64,000 bases of DNA from Pseudohongiella sp. O18 (GTDB lineage: Bacteria > Pseudomonadota > Gammaproteobacteria > Pseudomonadales > Pseudohongiellaceae). Of the stretch, positions 11,143 to 20,049 are shown one piece after another. Below the pieces are notes generated by a model. That model was not told the origin of the DNA. It saw nothing but the letters and a program-made list of their open reading frames with translations, and made no database searches. Made by a program: the position numbers and the translations under genes. How positions within the stretch are numbered: position 1 is the first letter of the stretch; each line of letters opens with the position of its first letter. The DNA is taken from the NCBI RefSeq assembly GCF_021729085.1, contig NZ_JAJSAR010000001.1, positions 1,302,001 to 1,366,000 on the forward strand, given 5' to 3'.

Positions 11143-11811
11143 ATGGGTCAACTCATTCAAATGTTCAGCCACCCGGTCATCACCATTGATGACTTCCCGG
11201 AGCTGGACGCAATTGCTGACAAATTCTACGACAAGGCCATGCAGCTGAAGGCAGAGTACCCGGATGCCGGCCTGATCAGTGACGCCTGGCACAGTGGCCA
11301 GCGTGCAAAAAGCCCGCAGGATATCGAACAGCACGGTTTTACATCCTTCTACAACGTCAATCTGGTGAAACGGCCCGACTTTGAGTTCATGAACCGTGCC
11401 GCCATGGCCGTGTTTGGTGAATACATGCGAGTGGTCGGCAAGCCCGAAGTGGGCATGCACCTGGGCAGTGCCTGGGCATCAATATACGGCAGGGGACATT
11501 ACATCCCGCAACATACTCATCCGATGGCGCATCTTAGTATGGTGTTTTATGCAGCAGCGACCGAGGGCACCGGACAGCTGATATTTGAAAATCCGGCTCG
11601 CGGACATTTTCAGCATTTTTACCCGCCGGAAATCTGCTGGATGCCCTACCGTTACAGTGTGCAGCCCAAAAAGGGACTGTTTGTGGTGTTCCCCAGTTAT
11701 CTGACCCACAACACCGAGCCTCACCAGAGTGACGAGTATCGCGTTATTTACTCGGCCAACGTGCAGCTGGCTTTCAGTAAACCTACCGATGCTGACAAAA
11801 ATCCCTATTAA
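11143..11811 (+). CDS. Putative 2-oxoglutarate/Fe(II) oxygenase
   Basis: 222 residues, cytoplasmic. The double-stranded beta-helix core shows a His-rich metal region (HYIPQHTHPMAHLSMVFY), a central LIFENPARG, and the distal His plus 2OG-binding Arg in FPSYLTHNTEPH...YRVIYSANV. This matches the TIGR02466-type putative 2OG-Fe(II) oxygenases. AGGAG lies 4 bases before the ATG and only 46 bases separate it from the sulfotransferase, so it is the third gene of the receptor operon. Likely hydroxylates a peptide or small molecule; acceptor unknown. Confidence 0.82.
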   Translation: MGQLIQMFSHPVITIDDFPELDAIADKFYDKAMQLKAEYPDAGLISDAWHSGQRAKSPQDIEQHGFTSFYNVNLVKRPDFEFMNRAAMAVFGEYMRVVGKPEVGMHLGSAWASIYGRGHYIPQHTHPMAHLSMVFYAAATEGTGQLIFENPARGHFQHFYPPEICWMPYRYSVQPKKGLFVVFPSYLTHNTEPHQSDEYRVIYSANVQLAFSKPTDADKNPY

Positions 11812-11841
11812 GCCTGTCTGCTTCTTAGACTATGTGACGGT

Positions 11842-12318
11842 TCACGGCGCCAGACTGGAGCGCGCCTGAGTTCCCCACTTGCCCTGAGCGTCACGCGTCA
11901 CAATGTAAAGCGACTCGTAAGTGCCAATCGGTTCATTGCTGCTGTTGTAGCGCTGAAACACCGTGTTGATGTGAACCTTGCCTGACGAGACCAACACCGG
12001 TTCACGGCTCAGCCAGGCGGAATGATCCCAGCCCGTCGCGGTCAGTCGCTCAAAGGTGGGCTGCTGCGCAAACTCCTCGGCGCTCTGCCAGACAGTCACG
12101 GTACCGCTGGCGAATCTCACATGCGGATAATTCAGTGTTGCCGCCCAGGCTTCCATATCCCGGTCATTAAAGGTCCGCATAAAATCATCCAGTGCTGCCA
12201 TGGCGCCTGCAACGGCTTCGGCATTTTCGTCAGTGCTGGTGGTCTGGGCCGATACCAATCCCGCAGAAAACATCAGACAGCAAAGCAGGGCAAACGTTTT
12301 TATTGTCAGCTTATTCAT
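11842..12318 (-). CDS. Secreted SnoaL/NTF2-like protein
   Basis: 158 residues from the ATG at 12318, chosen because a signal peptide (KTFALLCCLMFSAGLVSAQ) starts right there; an upstream in-frame ATG at 12372 would place it internally. The mature domain (AMAALDDFMRTFNDRDMEAWAATLNYPHVRFASG) is the alpha+beta cone of the SnoaL/DUF4440 superfamily, which includes steroid isomerases and many binding proteins without known ligand. It is divergent from the AraC-type regulator across 147 bases, which makes it a possible regulatory target. Confidence 0.78.
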   Translation of the reverse strand: MNKLTIKTFALLCCLMFSAGLVSAQTTSTDENAEAVAGAMAALDDFMRTFNDRDMEAWAATLNYPHVRFASGTVTVWQSAEEFAQQPTFERLTATGWDHSAWLSREPVLVSSGKVHINTVFQRYNSSNEPIGTYESLYIVTRDAQGKWGTQARSSLAP

Positions 12319-12465
12319 GATTATGTATTGGCTCCCGTTGAGTGGTCCTTTGGCGATACAAACCGATGGCAATGTCCGCGCCGCAGAAATTTAGCTATTA
12401 TCCTGCCCCATGCCAAATATAGCTGAGAACAGCCTGGAAACGCGAACCTCTGGTGCCGAGGCAGC

Positions 12466-13533
12466 ATGATCACTATTAGCTTTGTCAGCCTTCTCGACCT
12501 GCTCATACGCACTATGGTGCTGGGGCAGTTGTTGCTGTTAGGTGGTTTGTTGTGGCGTTCGTCGCCCTCTACCGTGAGACATCTTGTGTTTGCCGCGGGT
12601 GTCAGTGTGGCCGGGCTGCTTATGCTGACAGCGCCCATACCGGATGAACAGTACGGATTATTCCGTAATGTCCTGCTGATACTGACCGACGCTTTCGCCT
12701 TCATTTTCTGGTTACTGATTCGTTATTTGTTCGATGACGATTTTGCCCCCCGGCAATGGCCGCGTCCCATCAAACTGCTTCTCGGTCTGTTTGTCCTGAC
12801 GTACTTCTACGCCCTGGGAGTGCGCGCTGGCGTCAGCCCCCTGCACGACCTGATTCATGCTGTTGGCCTGATGCTGATTCTTCATTCGGCTTACGTTGCC
12901 TACCGGGGATTTGCCGACGACCTGCTGGATGAGCGCCGTCGCGCCAGAATCTCGGTGGTACTCGTCATCAGTCTTTACAGTACCGTGCTGGTGGGTTTTG
13001 AATTTGCTGATGAGCGTTATCGTAATGCTGCCTGGTTTGGACTTATGAACGCCAGCGTTTTGCTGCTGGCCATTTCGGTAGTAATTGGCCGGTTATTTCG
13101 TCTGCAATACGAGCCCGCCAGCAGAAAAACTCCTGCTGCGCCCGCGACCATAGCAGGCTCACCCATAGCGACACTGTCAGCCGCTGACCGACAACTGTCG
13201 GCGGCCCTGGATGACTTTATTGCCCGCAAGGGCTATCACCAGAATGCCCTGACAATTGGGGCACTGGCCCGTCAGCTTGACTGTCAGGAGCATCGGCTGC
13301 GACGACTGATCAATCAAACGCGCGGCTACCGGAATTTCAACAGCCTGTTAAACGATCTGCGGGTAGCGGATGCCACAGACCGTCTGTCTGACCCGGACTG
13401 CGACCATCTGCCCATCCTGAGCATTGCTTTGGATCTGGGTTATGACTCGGTCGGACCGTTCAATCGTGCATTCAAGGCAAAAACTGATCAGACACCGGGT
13501 GAATTCAGGCGCTCTGTTCAGAATCGGCGCTAG
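12466..13533 (+). CDS. Membrane-anchored AraC-family transcriptional regulator
   Basis: 355 residues. Residues 1-215 form about seven hydrophobic segments (for example LLDLLIRTMVLGQLLLLGGLLW, LLLGLFVLTYFYALGV, ASVLLLAISVVIGRLF). Residues about 240-350 are an AraC/XylS double helix-turn-helix: IGALARQLDCQEHRLRRLIN and ILSIALDLGYDSVGPFNRAFKAKTDQTPGEFR. The architecture implies a sensor in the membrane with DNA binding on the cytoplasmic side. Neighbours are the divergent secreted NTF2-like protein and the downstream serine hydrolase, both candidate targets (inference). Confidence 0.87.
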   Translation: MITISFVSLLDLLIRTMVLGQLLLLGGLLWRSSPSTVRHLVFAAGVSVAGLLMLTAPIPDEQYGLFRNVLLILTDAFAFIFWLLIRYLFDDDFAPRQWPRPIKLLLGLFVLTYFYALGVRAGVSPLHDLIHAVGLMLILHSAYVAYRGFADDLLDERRRARISVVLVISLYSTVLVGFEFADERYRNAAWFGLMNASVLLLAISVVIGRLFRLQYEPASRKTPAAPATIAGSPIATLSAADRQLSAALDDFIARKGYHQNALTIGALARQLDCQEHRLRRLINQTRGYRNFNSLLNDLRVADATDRLSDPDCDHLPILSIALDLGYDSVGPFNRAFKAKTDQTPGEFRRSVQNRR

Positions 13534-13614
13534 ATTTTTGAAATCGGCGAGCCAGTATCCCGTGTGATACCTAAACTCCGGGGCATTAATTCTGATCTTC
13601 GGAGTCTGACTGTC

Positions 13615-14868
13615 ATGTTTGTTCGGAAAGTGCTTGCCTGTATTACTGCCATCGTTTTTGCCATCGTGGTGCTGGTTTTCGCGCCGCTGGCTGGGTTCTT
13701 TGGCGAAACTACGCCCTGGATGCGGAATCCCCTGGCGTGGCAAGCGGTGCCGGCCAGCACCACCTGTCAGTCGACACCCGTTGCACCGCAGTGGCAGCAA
13801 GCGGCTGATCAGGCCTGCGCGATGCTGCTTGCCCACCAGGCACAACTTCACGCACCGTCTTTTTCGGCTGCCATCGCCATCGAGGGTGAGGTGGTCTGGC
13901 GAGCAGCCGTGGGCTGGGCAAACCTGGCCGACGGGCAAGCGGCCACTCCGGCCACACTGTATCGCATTGGATCAACGTCGAAACCTGTGACAGGTACTTT
14001 GCTGGCGCGCCTGGTCGACGCTGGCGTCGTAGACCTTGATGAACCCATCGCATCCTACGACTCCGCGCTGCCCAATTCTGAATGGGATGCCCTGACGCTG
14101 CGGCAACTGGCCTCACACATGGCTGGCCTGCCCGAGTACGGCACCAACAGGGACTTGCGCGGGCTCCACCACTCCATGGCCTTGCAACAGCATCATACCG
14201 ATGTCCGGGAAGGGTTGGCGCTGTTCGATGGCAGCCCGCTGAGATTCGCGCCGGGCAGTGACTTTGAATACTCCTCATTTGGTACGCATTTGATGGCAGC
14301 TGTTTTACAAAGCGCTGGTGGGCAAACGTTTCATGAATTGATCCGGCAACAGGTACTGCAAGCTCTGGAGCTTTCATCTCCCGTGCCAGACCTGGCATCA
14401 CCGCTACGCGCCCGTTTTTATCAACAGGATGGACAGCGTGTACAACTGTGGCGAGACGTTGACCTGAGCAGCAAACTGCCGGGTGGAGGGTTCATGTCAA
14501 CGCCGTCGGATCTGGCGCTGCTTGGTTCAGCCTGGCTGGATCCGACCTTCATCAGTGAGGCGACACGCAATGTATTCTGGAGGCCGCAGGTATTGAACTC
14601 GGGTGAGGTCAACCCGCAGTCCTACGCGCTCACCTGGCGCTGGAACAGTCGCGACCGCTATGCGCACCATGGTGGCGTGTCCAAGGGTTCAATGGCCTGG
14701 CTTGCCGTCTATCCGGATCAGGCGCTGACGATCGCGTTGACGATGAATACAACGATCCCGGACTTTGCAGACTTCTCTTCGGTGCAGGGCGATTTGGTCG
14801 ACCTGTTTGAGAAAGCTGCGATGAGTGGGGCGGCGTCGGGCCGCCAGTCTGAGTCTGCAGAGAGTTAA
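13615..14868 (+). CDS. Membrane-anchored or secreted serine hydrolase (beta-lactamase-like)
   Basis: 417 residues from the ATG at 13615; the upstream ATG at 13564 would put 17 polar residues before the export signal. An N-terminal hydrophobic helix (VLACITAIVFAIVVLVFAPLAGFF) acts as signal or anchor. The PF00144 fold is shown by STSK near residue 120, LRQLASHMAGLPEYG, YSSFGTHLMA at the YxN position and HHGGVSKGS (HxG). Role could be esterase, peptidase or carboxypeptidase in the periplasm. It follows the AraC-type regulator by 81 bases in the same direction. Confidence 0.88.
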   Translation: MFVRKVLACITAIVFAIVVLVFAPLAGFFGETTPWMRNPLAWQAVPASTTCQSTPVAPQWQQAADQACAMLLAHQAQLHAPSFSAAIAIEGEVVWRAAVGWANLADGQAATPATLYRIGSTSKPVTGTLLARLVDAGVVDLDEPIASYDSALPNSEWDALTLRQLASHMAGLPEYGTNRDLRGLHHSMALQQHHTDVREGLALFDGSPLRFAPGSDFEYSSFGTHLMAAVLQSAGGQTFHELIRQQVLQALELSSPVPDLASPLRARFYQQDGQRVQLWRDVDLSSKLPGGGFMSTPSDLALLGSAWLDPTFISEATRNVFWRPQVLNSGEVNPQSYALTWRWNSRDRYAHHGGVSKGSMAWLAVYPDQALTIALTMNTTIPDFADFSSVQGDLVDLFEKAAMSGAASGRQSESAES

Positions 14869-15012
14869 GTGAGGTCACATCCCTGCGCAAAACCCCTTGT
14901 GCTGAGGTAAAGTGTAGATCTCACCCTCAGAACCTCTGGCCAGCGGGATGTCCAGAACGTTCACAAGAGTGAGCTGACAATAACAACAGGCAGGGAAATT
15001 TCGGGGGAGCTC

Positions 15013-15849
15013 ATGCAGAAATCCAGGTCCACGCAGCCATTAATCTCACGCCGCAAATTGCTCGGCTTGACGGCCTCCGCGGTGATGATCTCTGCCACGG
15101 GTTTTTCCATTTCAAAACGAGCGTTGGCGCAGGTCCCTGAGCTGGCCGACGTCCAGGCACTGGTCTTCGACGTGTTTGGCACGGTGGCAGACTGGCGGGG
15201 CACCATCATCCAGGAAGGCAATCAACTCAATGCGCGCAAAGGCTATGAGGTCGACTGGGGCGAGTTTGCCGATCGCTGGCGCAGTGGCTACGGCCCGGCG
15301 ATGAATCAGGTGCGCAGCGGTGAACTGCCGTGGACCAAGCTGGATGATCTTCACCGCATGGTGCTGGATGAGCTGATCGTGGAGTTTGAATTAACCAACC
15401 TAAGCGAGGCCGAGATTCAGCACCTGAATGAAGTGTGGCACAGGCTCGCCCCCTGGCCTGATGCGATTGCAGGACTGGCTCGGCTGCGAGAGCATTACAC
15501 CACCGCCACGCTGTCCAACGGCAATGTATCCCTGCTGCTGAACATGGCAAAAAATGCCGGATTGCCCTTTGATACCATTCTGTCGGCTGAGTTGTCCCGT
15601 CATTACAAACCCGACCCGGAAGCCTATCTCAAGGCGGCCGAGCTGTTCAGCCTGCGGCCGGATCAGGTCATGCTGGTGGCCGCCCATCCCAGTGACCTGC
15701 GCGGTGCAGCCAGGGCCGGACTGCGGACTGCTTACGTCCATCGCCCCATGGAGCGTGGGCCGGAACGACCCACAGTTGCGCCGGCGCGGGATGAGTTTGA
15801 TCTGTTTGCAGACGACTTTATCGATCTGGCCGAACAGCTGGGTGCCTAG
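15013..15849 (+). CDS. Tat-exported haloacid dehalogenase, type II
   Basis: 278 residues. The N-terminus has a twin-arginine signal (ISRRKLLGLTASA) ending near RALAQ, so the folded enzyme is exported. The HAD core keeps the nucleophile Asp53 in FDVFGTVADW, the second-motif Ser in TLSNGN, the Lys in HYKPDPEAY and the acidic motif in AAHPSDLRGA, matching L-2-haloacid dehalogenases, which hydrolyse 2-haloacids to hydroxy acids. GGGGGAG precedes the ATG. It is convergent with an epoxide-hydrolase-like gene with only 11 bases between the stops. The periplasmic location is unusual for this family. Confidence 0.88.
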   Translation: MQKSRSTQPLISRRKLLGLTASAVMISATGFSISKRALAQVPELADVQALVFDVFGTVADWRGTIIQEGNQLNARKGYEVDWGEFADRWRSGYGPAMNQVRSGELPWTKLDDLHRMVLDELIVEFELTNLSEAEIQHLNEVWHRLAPWPDAIAGLARLREHYTTATLSNGNVSLLLNMAKNAGLPFDTILSAELSRHYKPDPEAYLKAAELFSLRPDQVMLVAAHPSDLRGAARAGLRTAYVHRPMERGPERPTVAPARDEFDLFADDFIDLAEQLGA

Positions 15850-15860
15850 CGAGGACCGCC

Positions 15861-16811
15861 TTATTGTTGTCGCGCGCCCAGCCACCAGCGCAGCGTTTCG
15901 GTCACCATCTCTGCAGCGTCCTGCTGTACAAAATGCCCGGCATCGGGCACTGCCACAATCGTGGTGTCGGCATCGTTCCAGTCCCAGGTATTGTTCAGCC
16001 CGTCAGAATGCAGTGCGGTGTCATCCAGGCCGTGCATGACCAGTAGGGGGACGTTCAGCTGCGGTACCTCGGGTGAGGGTGGTGGTGCGGTTTCCGCTAT
16101 TGGCGGAAGGGGCGGATAGTTGCGCTTGTAATAGGCCAGCATGGCGTCAAAGTCGGACTGGCCAAAGGCCTCGATATAGCGCTCGCGCGCGCTGGTATCC
16201 CGCACCCAGCCGGCCAGTGTCTGTGGCATCATCGGCATGCCAAAAAAGATGTCGGGATCCGACGGGCTGCCAGCCTGAAAGCGCTGCGCGTAGTTGCTAT
16301 TGGCACGTTGTTCTTCGTTGATGGTCAACTCACGCTGCATGCCGTTGGGGTGTGGCAGATTTATCACTACCAACCGGTCCACCATCTGCGGATAGGCAAA
16401 GGCAAAATTCCAGGCCACCATGCCGCCCCAGTCATGCCCCACAATGACAGCGCTGTCTTCACCAAAGCTGCGAATCACGGCAGCGACGTCAGAGGTCAGC
16501 AGAGTCATGTCGTAGTTTTCGTCGCCGTCGGGTGAGTCACTGAGGTTGTATCCGCGCTGGTCAATTGCAACGACCTGATAATCATCCTGCAGACCTTCCA
16601 TCTGATGTCGCCAGCTGTACCAGAAATCTGGGAAGCCATGGATCATCACCATCAGGGGGCCTTCACCGACAGTGGCGTAATGGATACGCACGCCATCGTT
16701 GTCAGCATAGCCGTGAGTGGCGGTGTCCCAGACGTCGGCGTGCAATGTAGATGTAATTGACAGAGCAGCGGCCATCAAGGTGGCGGAAAAAAGGCGGGTG
16801 AGCTGTTTCAT
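15861..16811 (-). CDS. Secreted alpha/beta hydrolase, epoxide hydrolase-like
   Basis: 316 residues with a signal peptide (MKQLTRLFSATLMAAALSITSTLHA). The oxyanion motif HGFPDFWYSWR and nucleophile elbow GHDWGGMVAW (Asp127) are those of soluble epoxide hydrolases and haloalkane dehalogenases; the catalytic His is in DAGHFVQQDAAEMV near residue 296. The Asp nucleophile with HGFP points to epoxide hydrolase more than dehalogenase. GGAG lies 7 bases before the ATG. A strong terminator stands just upstream, so it is transcribed separately from the copper monooxygenase-like gene. Confidence 0.87.
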   Translation of the reverse strand: MKQLTRLFSATLMAAALSITSTLHADVWDTATHGYADNDGVRIHYATVGEGPLMVMIHGFPDFWYSWRHQMEGLQDDYQVVAIDQRGYNLSDSPDGDENYDMTLLTSDVAAVIRSFGEDSAVIVGHDWGGMVAWNFAFAYPQMVDRLVVINLPHPNGMQRELTINEEQRANSNYAQRFQAGSPSDPDIFFGMPMMPQTLAGWVRDTSARERYIEAFGQSDFDAMLAYYKRNYPPLPPIAETAPPPSPEVPQLNVPLLVMHGLDDTALHSDGLNNTWDWNDADTTIVAVPDAGHFVQQDAAEMVTETLRWWLGARQQ

Positions 16812-16828
16812 GGCAGGTCTCCGTAGCG

Positions 16829-16861
16829 AAAAAAGGCGCAGCCCTTGAATCAGGCTGCGCC
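16829..16861 (-). terminator. Rho-independent terminator of the redoxin/cytochrome c gene
   Basis: 9-bp GC-rich stem GGCGCAGCC (16835-16843) with GGCTGCGCC (16853-16861), followed on the minus strand by six T (plus-strand A-tract at 16829-16834). It ends the gene at 16895-18661 before the next minus-strand gene. Confidence 0.88.
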
Positions 16862-16894
16862 TCTCATTTTTGAAAATCAGTTGGCACTGATCTT

Positions 16895-18661
16895 TCAGTT
16901 AGAACTTACTTCCGGGTTGCTTTTCACTTCCTTCCAGTAAACCTGACCGAAGAACATCTCGTCCCAGCTCTGCTGGCCCCATGGCACCACGCGTGATGGG
17001 TCGGGGTTGGCCTTGTTCTGTTCCGAGTTGTCAAACGCGCCGGTGACTACGACACGGGTGCCGGCTGGTACAAACTTCGGCTCAACCAACTGGTATTCCA
17101 TCTGCCAGTTGTAGTTGTACTGGGCGATGTTCAGCAGGCGCTCCACACTGCCATCCGGGTAATGAGCATCAAACACCATGCGCTTGCCACGGAAATGCAT
17201 ATGCGGCGTAAAGGCCATGATCTCGGCATCGGTGGTAATCAGCACCTCAGCAGTCTGCTCGAAGTCCGGATCGTAGGCCGGGATGTCAGTCCAGGTTGGG
17301 GTGAAGATACAGGCACAGTCGCCCAGACGGCGCTCAGTGGGGATCTGATCATCCGGGTAGAACCAGATGCCGATTTCACTGGCATCCACGGTTTCTTTAC
17401 CGGTTGTTGTGTAGTGCAGGTTCAGCGCCAGTTGCGTGCCAGCACGCAGCAGACCGCCGGTGTTGGGCTCTTCCACGTGCGGATCCGCACCCGGGATGTA
17501 AGGCGTGATATAGGCCTGGTCGGGATTGCTGAAGCGGGTGATCAGGCCCTGTGACGGACGCTCACCCGGCACAATAAAGGCATTCAGCGTGTGGTGCAGC
17601 ACAGTTCTGTCACCGGGCACATACTGGCTGGCACGGACCCAGCGATCGCGTGTGTGACCTTCCAGTGGCACAACCACATCGATGTAGTCCAGCACGCCGG
17701 TGGCGGGGATCTGTTGTGGCGGCACCTTGACGATCAGGTCTGGCTCACCAAAGGCCCACTTCTCCTGTGACCAGGTCAGTTCTGCCAGCGGATCTGAATT
17801 GCCATCCTTGACGGAACCAGCGGCGATCCACTGGATCACTTTCTGCTGCTCTTCCGGCGTCAGCGTGTAGTGGTTGCGGAAGTTGCCGATGTGCGGATCA
17901 ATCTGGCCTGGTGGCATACGCTTGGTCATCAGCACTTCGCGGATCATCGGTGACCAGCCCTGTGCCATGGTGTGGCTGTTCAGCGCGAAGGGCGCGATAC
18001 CGCCTTCACGGTGGCAGCTGGCGCAGTTTTCAGCCAGGATAGGTGCAACATCCTCACTGTAAGACACACCAGACTGTGCCAGCTGGTCAAGCGAACGGTA
18101 ACTGACCGGTGTGCCCTGGGTCGCAACCATCGCATTGGGAACAGCTTCATCCGCTACCACGGCAGCCAGTGCATCGGCCAGTGGTGCATCGGCCGGGCCA
18201 CGGTAAATTACCTGGAAAGTCTTGGGATCGTAAACAAAGGCCTCGCCGGTTTTATCAACGCCCATGGCTTTGGCGATGATCTGTGCGTCATCAATCAGCA
18301 CGGGAATATCGATGCCAAGGCGCTCTGCATCTGCCTTGACGGTCGCGCGCGCCTCACCCAGCGGGTTGATCATCATGAAGACGATGCCCTGGTCGGCGTA
18401 CTGCGTTTTGAGGGCATTAAATGAGGCAAGCGATGCTTCGGTAGCAGCGTCACCACTGGCCTGAACCAGAAACGCAATGGCTTTGTTGTTGTCGTACCAG
18501 GCCATGTGATGGAACAGACCATCCTGGTCCAGCAGGGCGAAGTCACCGACGCGTTCCTGAGCCATGGCGGAACCGGCGCTCAGTGAAAACGCCAATGCGG
18601 CAGCGCCGACAAACACGGCCTTTCTGCCCCCGGATATCATACCCTTCAGTAAATTATTCAT
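16895..18661 (-). CDS. Secreted fusion: Cys-less redoxin, cytochrome c, copper type II monooxygenase-like
   Basis: 588 residues from the ATG at 18661, supported by GGAGAA just upstream (TTG/ATG codons further up are less well placed). Signal peptide ends near GSAMAQ. Domains: thioredoxin-like 36-175, in which no cysteine occurs; cytochrome c 200-290 with heme motif CASCH (213-217) and a possible axial Met in KRMPPGQ; then a PHM/DBH-like copper monooxygenase unit 300-580 with HH356-357, H416 (NLHYT) and H487/H489 (HMHFRG), matching the two copper sites. Likely a periplasmic oxidase or monooxygenase receiving electrons through its own heme; substrate unknown. Ends at a strong terminator. Confidence 0.85.
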   Translation of the reverse strand: MNNLLKGMISGGRKAVFVGAAALAFSLSAGSAMAQERVGDFALLDQDGLFHHMAWYDNNKAIAFLVQASGDAATEASLASFNALKTQYADQGIVFMMINPLGEARATVKADAERLGIDIPVLIDDAQIIAKAMGVDKTGEAFVYDPKTFQVIYRGPADAPLADALAAVVADEAVPNAMVATQGTPVSYRSLDQLAQSGVSYSEDVAPILAENCASCHREGGIAPFALNSHTMAQGWSPMIREVLMTKRMPPGQIDPHIGNFRNHYTLTPEEQQKVIQWIAAGSVKDGNSDPLAELTWSQEKWAFGEPDLIVKVPPQQIPATGVLDYIDVVVPLEGHTRDRWVRASQYVPGDRTVLHHTLNAFIVPGERPSQGLITRFSNPDQAYITPYIPGADPHVEEPNTGGLLRAGTQLALNLHYTTTGKETVDASEIGIWFYPDDQIPTERRLGDCACIFTPTWTDIPAYDPDFEQTAEVLITTDAEIMAFTPHMHFRGKRMVFDAHYPDGSVERLLNIAQYNYNWQMEYQLVEPKFVPAGTRVVVTGAFDNSEQNKANPDPSRVVPWGQQSWDEMFFGQVYWKEVKSNPEVSSN

Positions 18662-18860
18662 ATTGTTCTCCGGCATCAAAGCCAGTGTTGACCGTAAAGG
18701 TCAGCACAGATGTAATTGATAGGTTCGGGGCACGATCGATGATGGACTGCATCAGCGTTAATGAACTCATTCATGTTTGAGCCCGTCAACGCCGACTTTA
18801 GCATTAAATTCAGGAACAAAAAGTAGTTATCTGCAAAAAGTGACTTTTGGCTGGTGCCTG

Positions 18861-20048
18861 TTAACCTTTCTGGAAGCCTGTAGTCGACAGCCCGGGGAAC
18901 ACAACCTCACGCAACAGCTGAGCGTCATAACCCATATGTGCCTGCAGCACTTCAGCCAATAGCTGCCGCAGATCATTGGTCGGCTGAAGATCCCTGCCAT
19001 CGCGCAGACTGCTATCGCCAAGTCCAGGCCAGGGCCCGGTAACAGCGCTGCCCGAGGTGAATTTACCGACACCGCCGCCGGCCATAAACGCAACACTGGC
19101 GGTGCCGTGATCGGTGCCCAGCGAACCGTTTACACGCACAGTGCGACCGAACTCTGTCATCACCACCACAACCGTGTCCTGCCAGGTCGTGCCCAGGCCC
19201 TGTTTCAGTTGCACCAGGCTGTCATTCAACTCCGTGAATTTGCGCGGCAGCGTGCCCTGTTCGGCGCCCTGGTTGGCGTGCGTATCCCAGCCGTCATTTT
19301 CCAGCACGACAATATTCGGGCCGTTGGCGGCTTTCAGAAAACTGGCGGCGGCATCGACCAGCGCTGCAAAGCCTGTCTCGCTGCTTCCGCCATCCATGTC
19401 AGCGCCAACAATCTCACGTGCGTTCAGCGCCTCCAACAGTCGTGGCCCGAGAAAACTGTCGGCGTTGTACAGGCTCTGCAGACGGCTCAGAGTGTCGTCG
19501 TTAATGGCGGGCAGGGTCGGCGGTGACCAGGAGCCAACACTGGCTTCGCCGCGCAGAATTAACGGCACTGCCTGGCCCAGGGCCATGGCCTGTTGCTGGG
19601 TCTGTAACTGCAGGGCCCGGTTCAGCCAGCCTGACGGGTTGGGCATGGCCACATCCAGTCCGCTTTCCAGCACGTTCTGGCCGTCAAAGTGCGAGCGATC
19701 CCGATAGGCACTGGAGACCGCATGCACGATGCCCAGCTCGCCTGATTTGTGCATAGTAAACAGGCCTTCAAAGGCCGGATGCAGGGCAAAATAATTATCC
19801 AGTTTCAGCAGGCTGCTGTCCTCCGGGATCAGCGCCCCCCGGTAACTGGCCAGCAGCGGATCGCCGTAGGGAATGACGGCAGAAAGCCCGTCCATGGCGC
19901 CGCGCAGAATGATCACGGCCAGCTTGTTGTTGCCGGAGATCGTGCTGTTGGCCCAGCTCAGGCCGGGAATGCTGCCAGCGCCGGTGAGCACGGCAGCAGA
20001 TTTGAGAAACTGACGACGATTCATGGCGAATTTTTGTTGGCTGGACAT
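18861..20048 (-). CDS. DUF1501 family protein, Tat-exported
   Basis: 395 residues from the ATG at 20048, which has GGAGAG upstream and begins one base after the stop of the preceding DUF1800 gene (TGATATG). A twin-arginine signal MNRRQFLKSAAVLTGAG directs export. The body shows DUF1501 features of a sulfatase/alkaline-phosphatase-like fold: AVIILRGAMDGLSAVIPYGDP, HFDGQNVLESG, WDTHANQG and VVVMTEFGRTVRVNGSLGTDHG. DUF1501 and DUF1800 genes are nearly always paired; their joint role is unknown. Confidence 0.92.
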   Translation of the reverse strand: MSSQQKFAMNRRQFLKSAAVLTGAGSIPGLSWANSTISGNNKLAVIILRGAMDGLSAVIPYGDPLLASYRGALIPEDSSLLKLDNYFALHPAFEGLFTMHKSGELGIVHAVSSAYRDRSHFDGQNVLESGLDVAMPNPSGWLNRALQLQTQQQAMALGQAVPLILRGEASVGSWSPPTLPAINDDTLSRLQSLYNADSFLGPRLLEALNAREIVGADMDGGSSETGFAALVDAAASFLKAANGPNIVVLENDGWDTHANQGAEQGTLPRKFTELNDSLVQLKQGLGTTWQDTVVVVMTEFGRTVRVNGSLGTDHGTASVAFMAGGGVGKFTSGSAVTGPWPGLGDSSLRDGRDLQPTNDLRQLLAEVLQAHMGYDAQLLREVVFPGLSTTGFQKG

Positions 20049-20049
20049 A

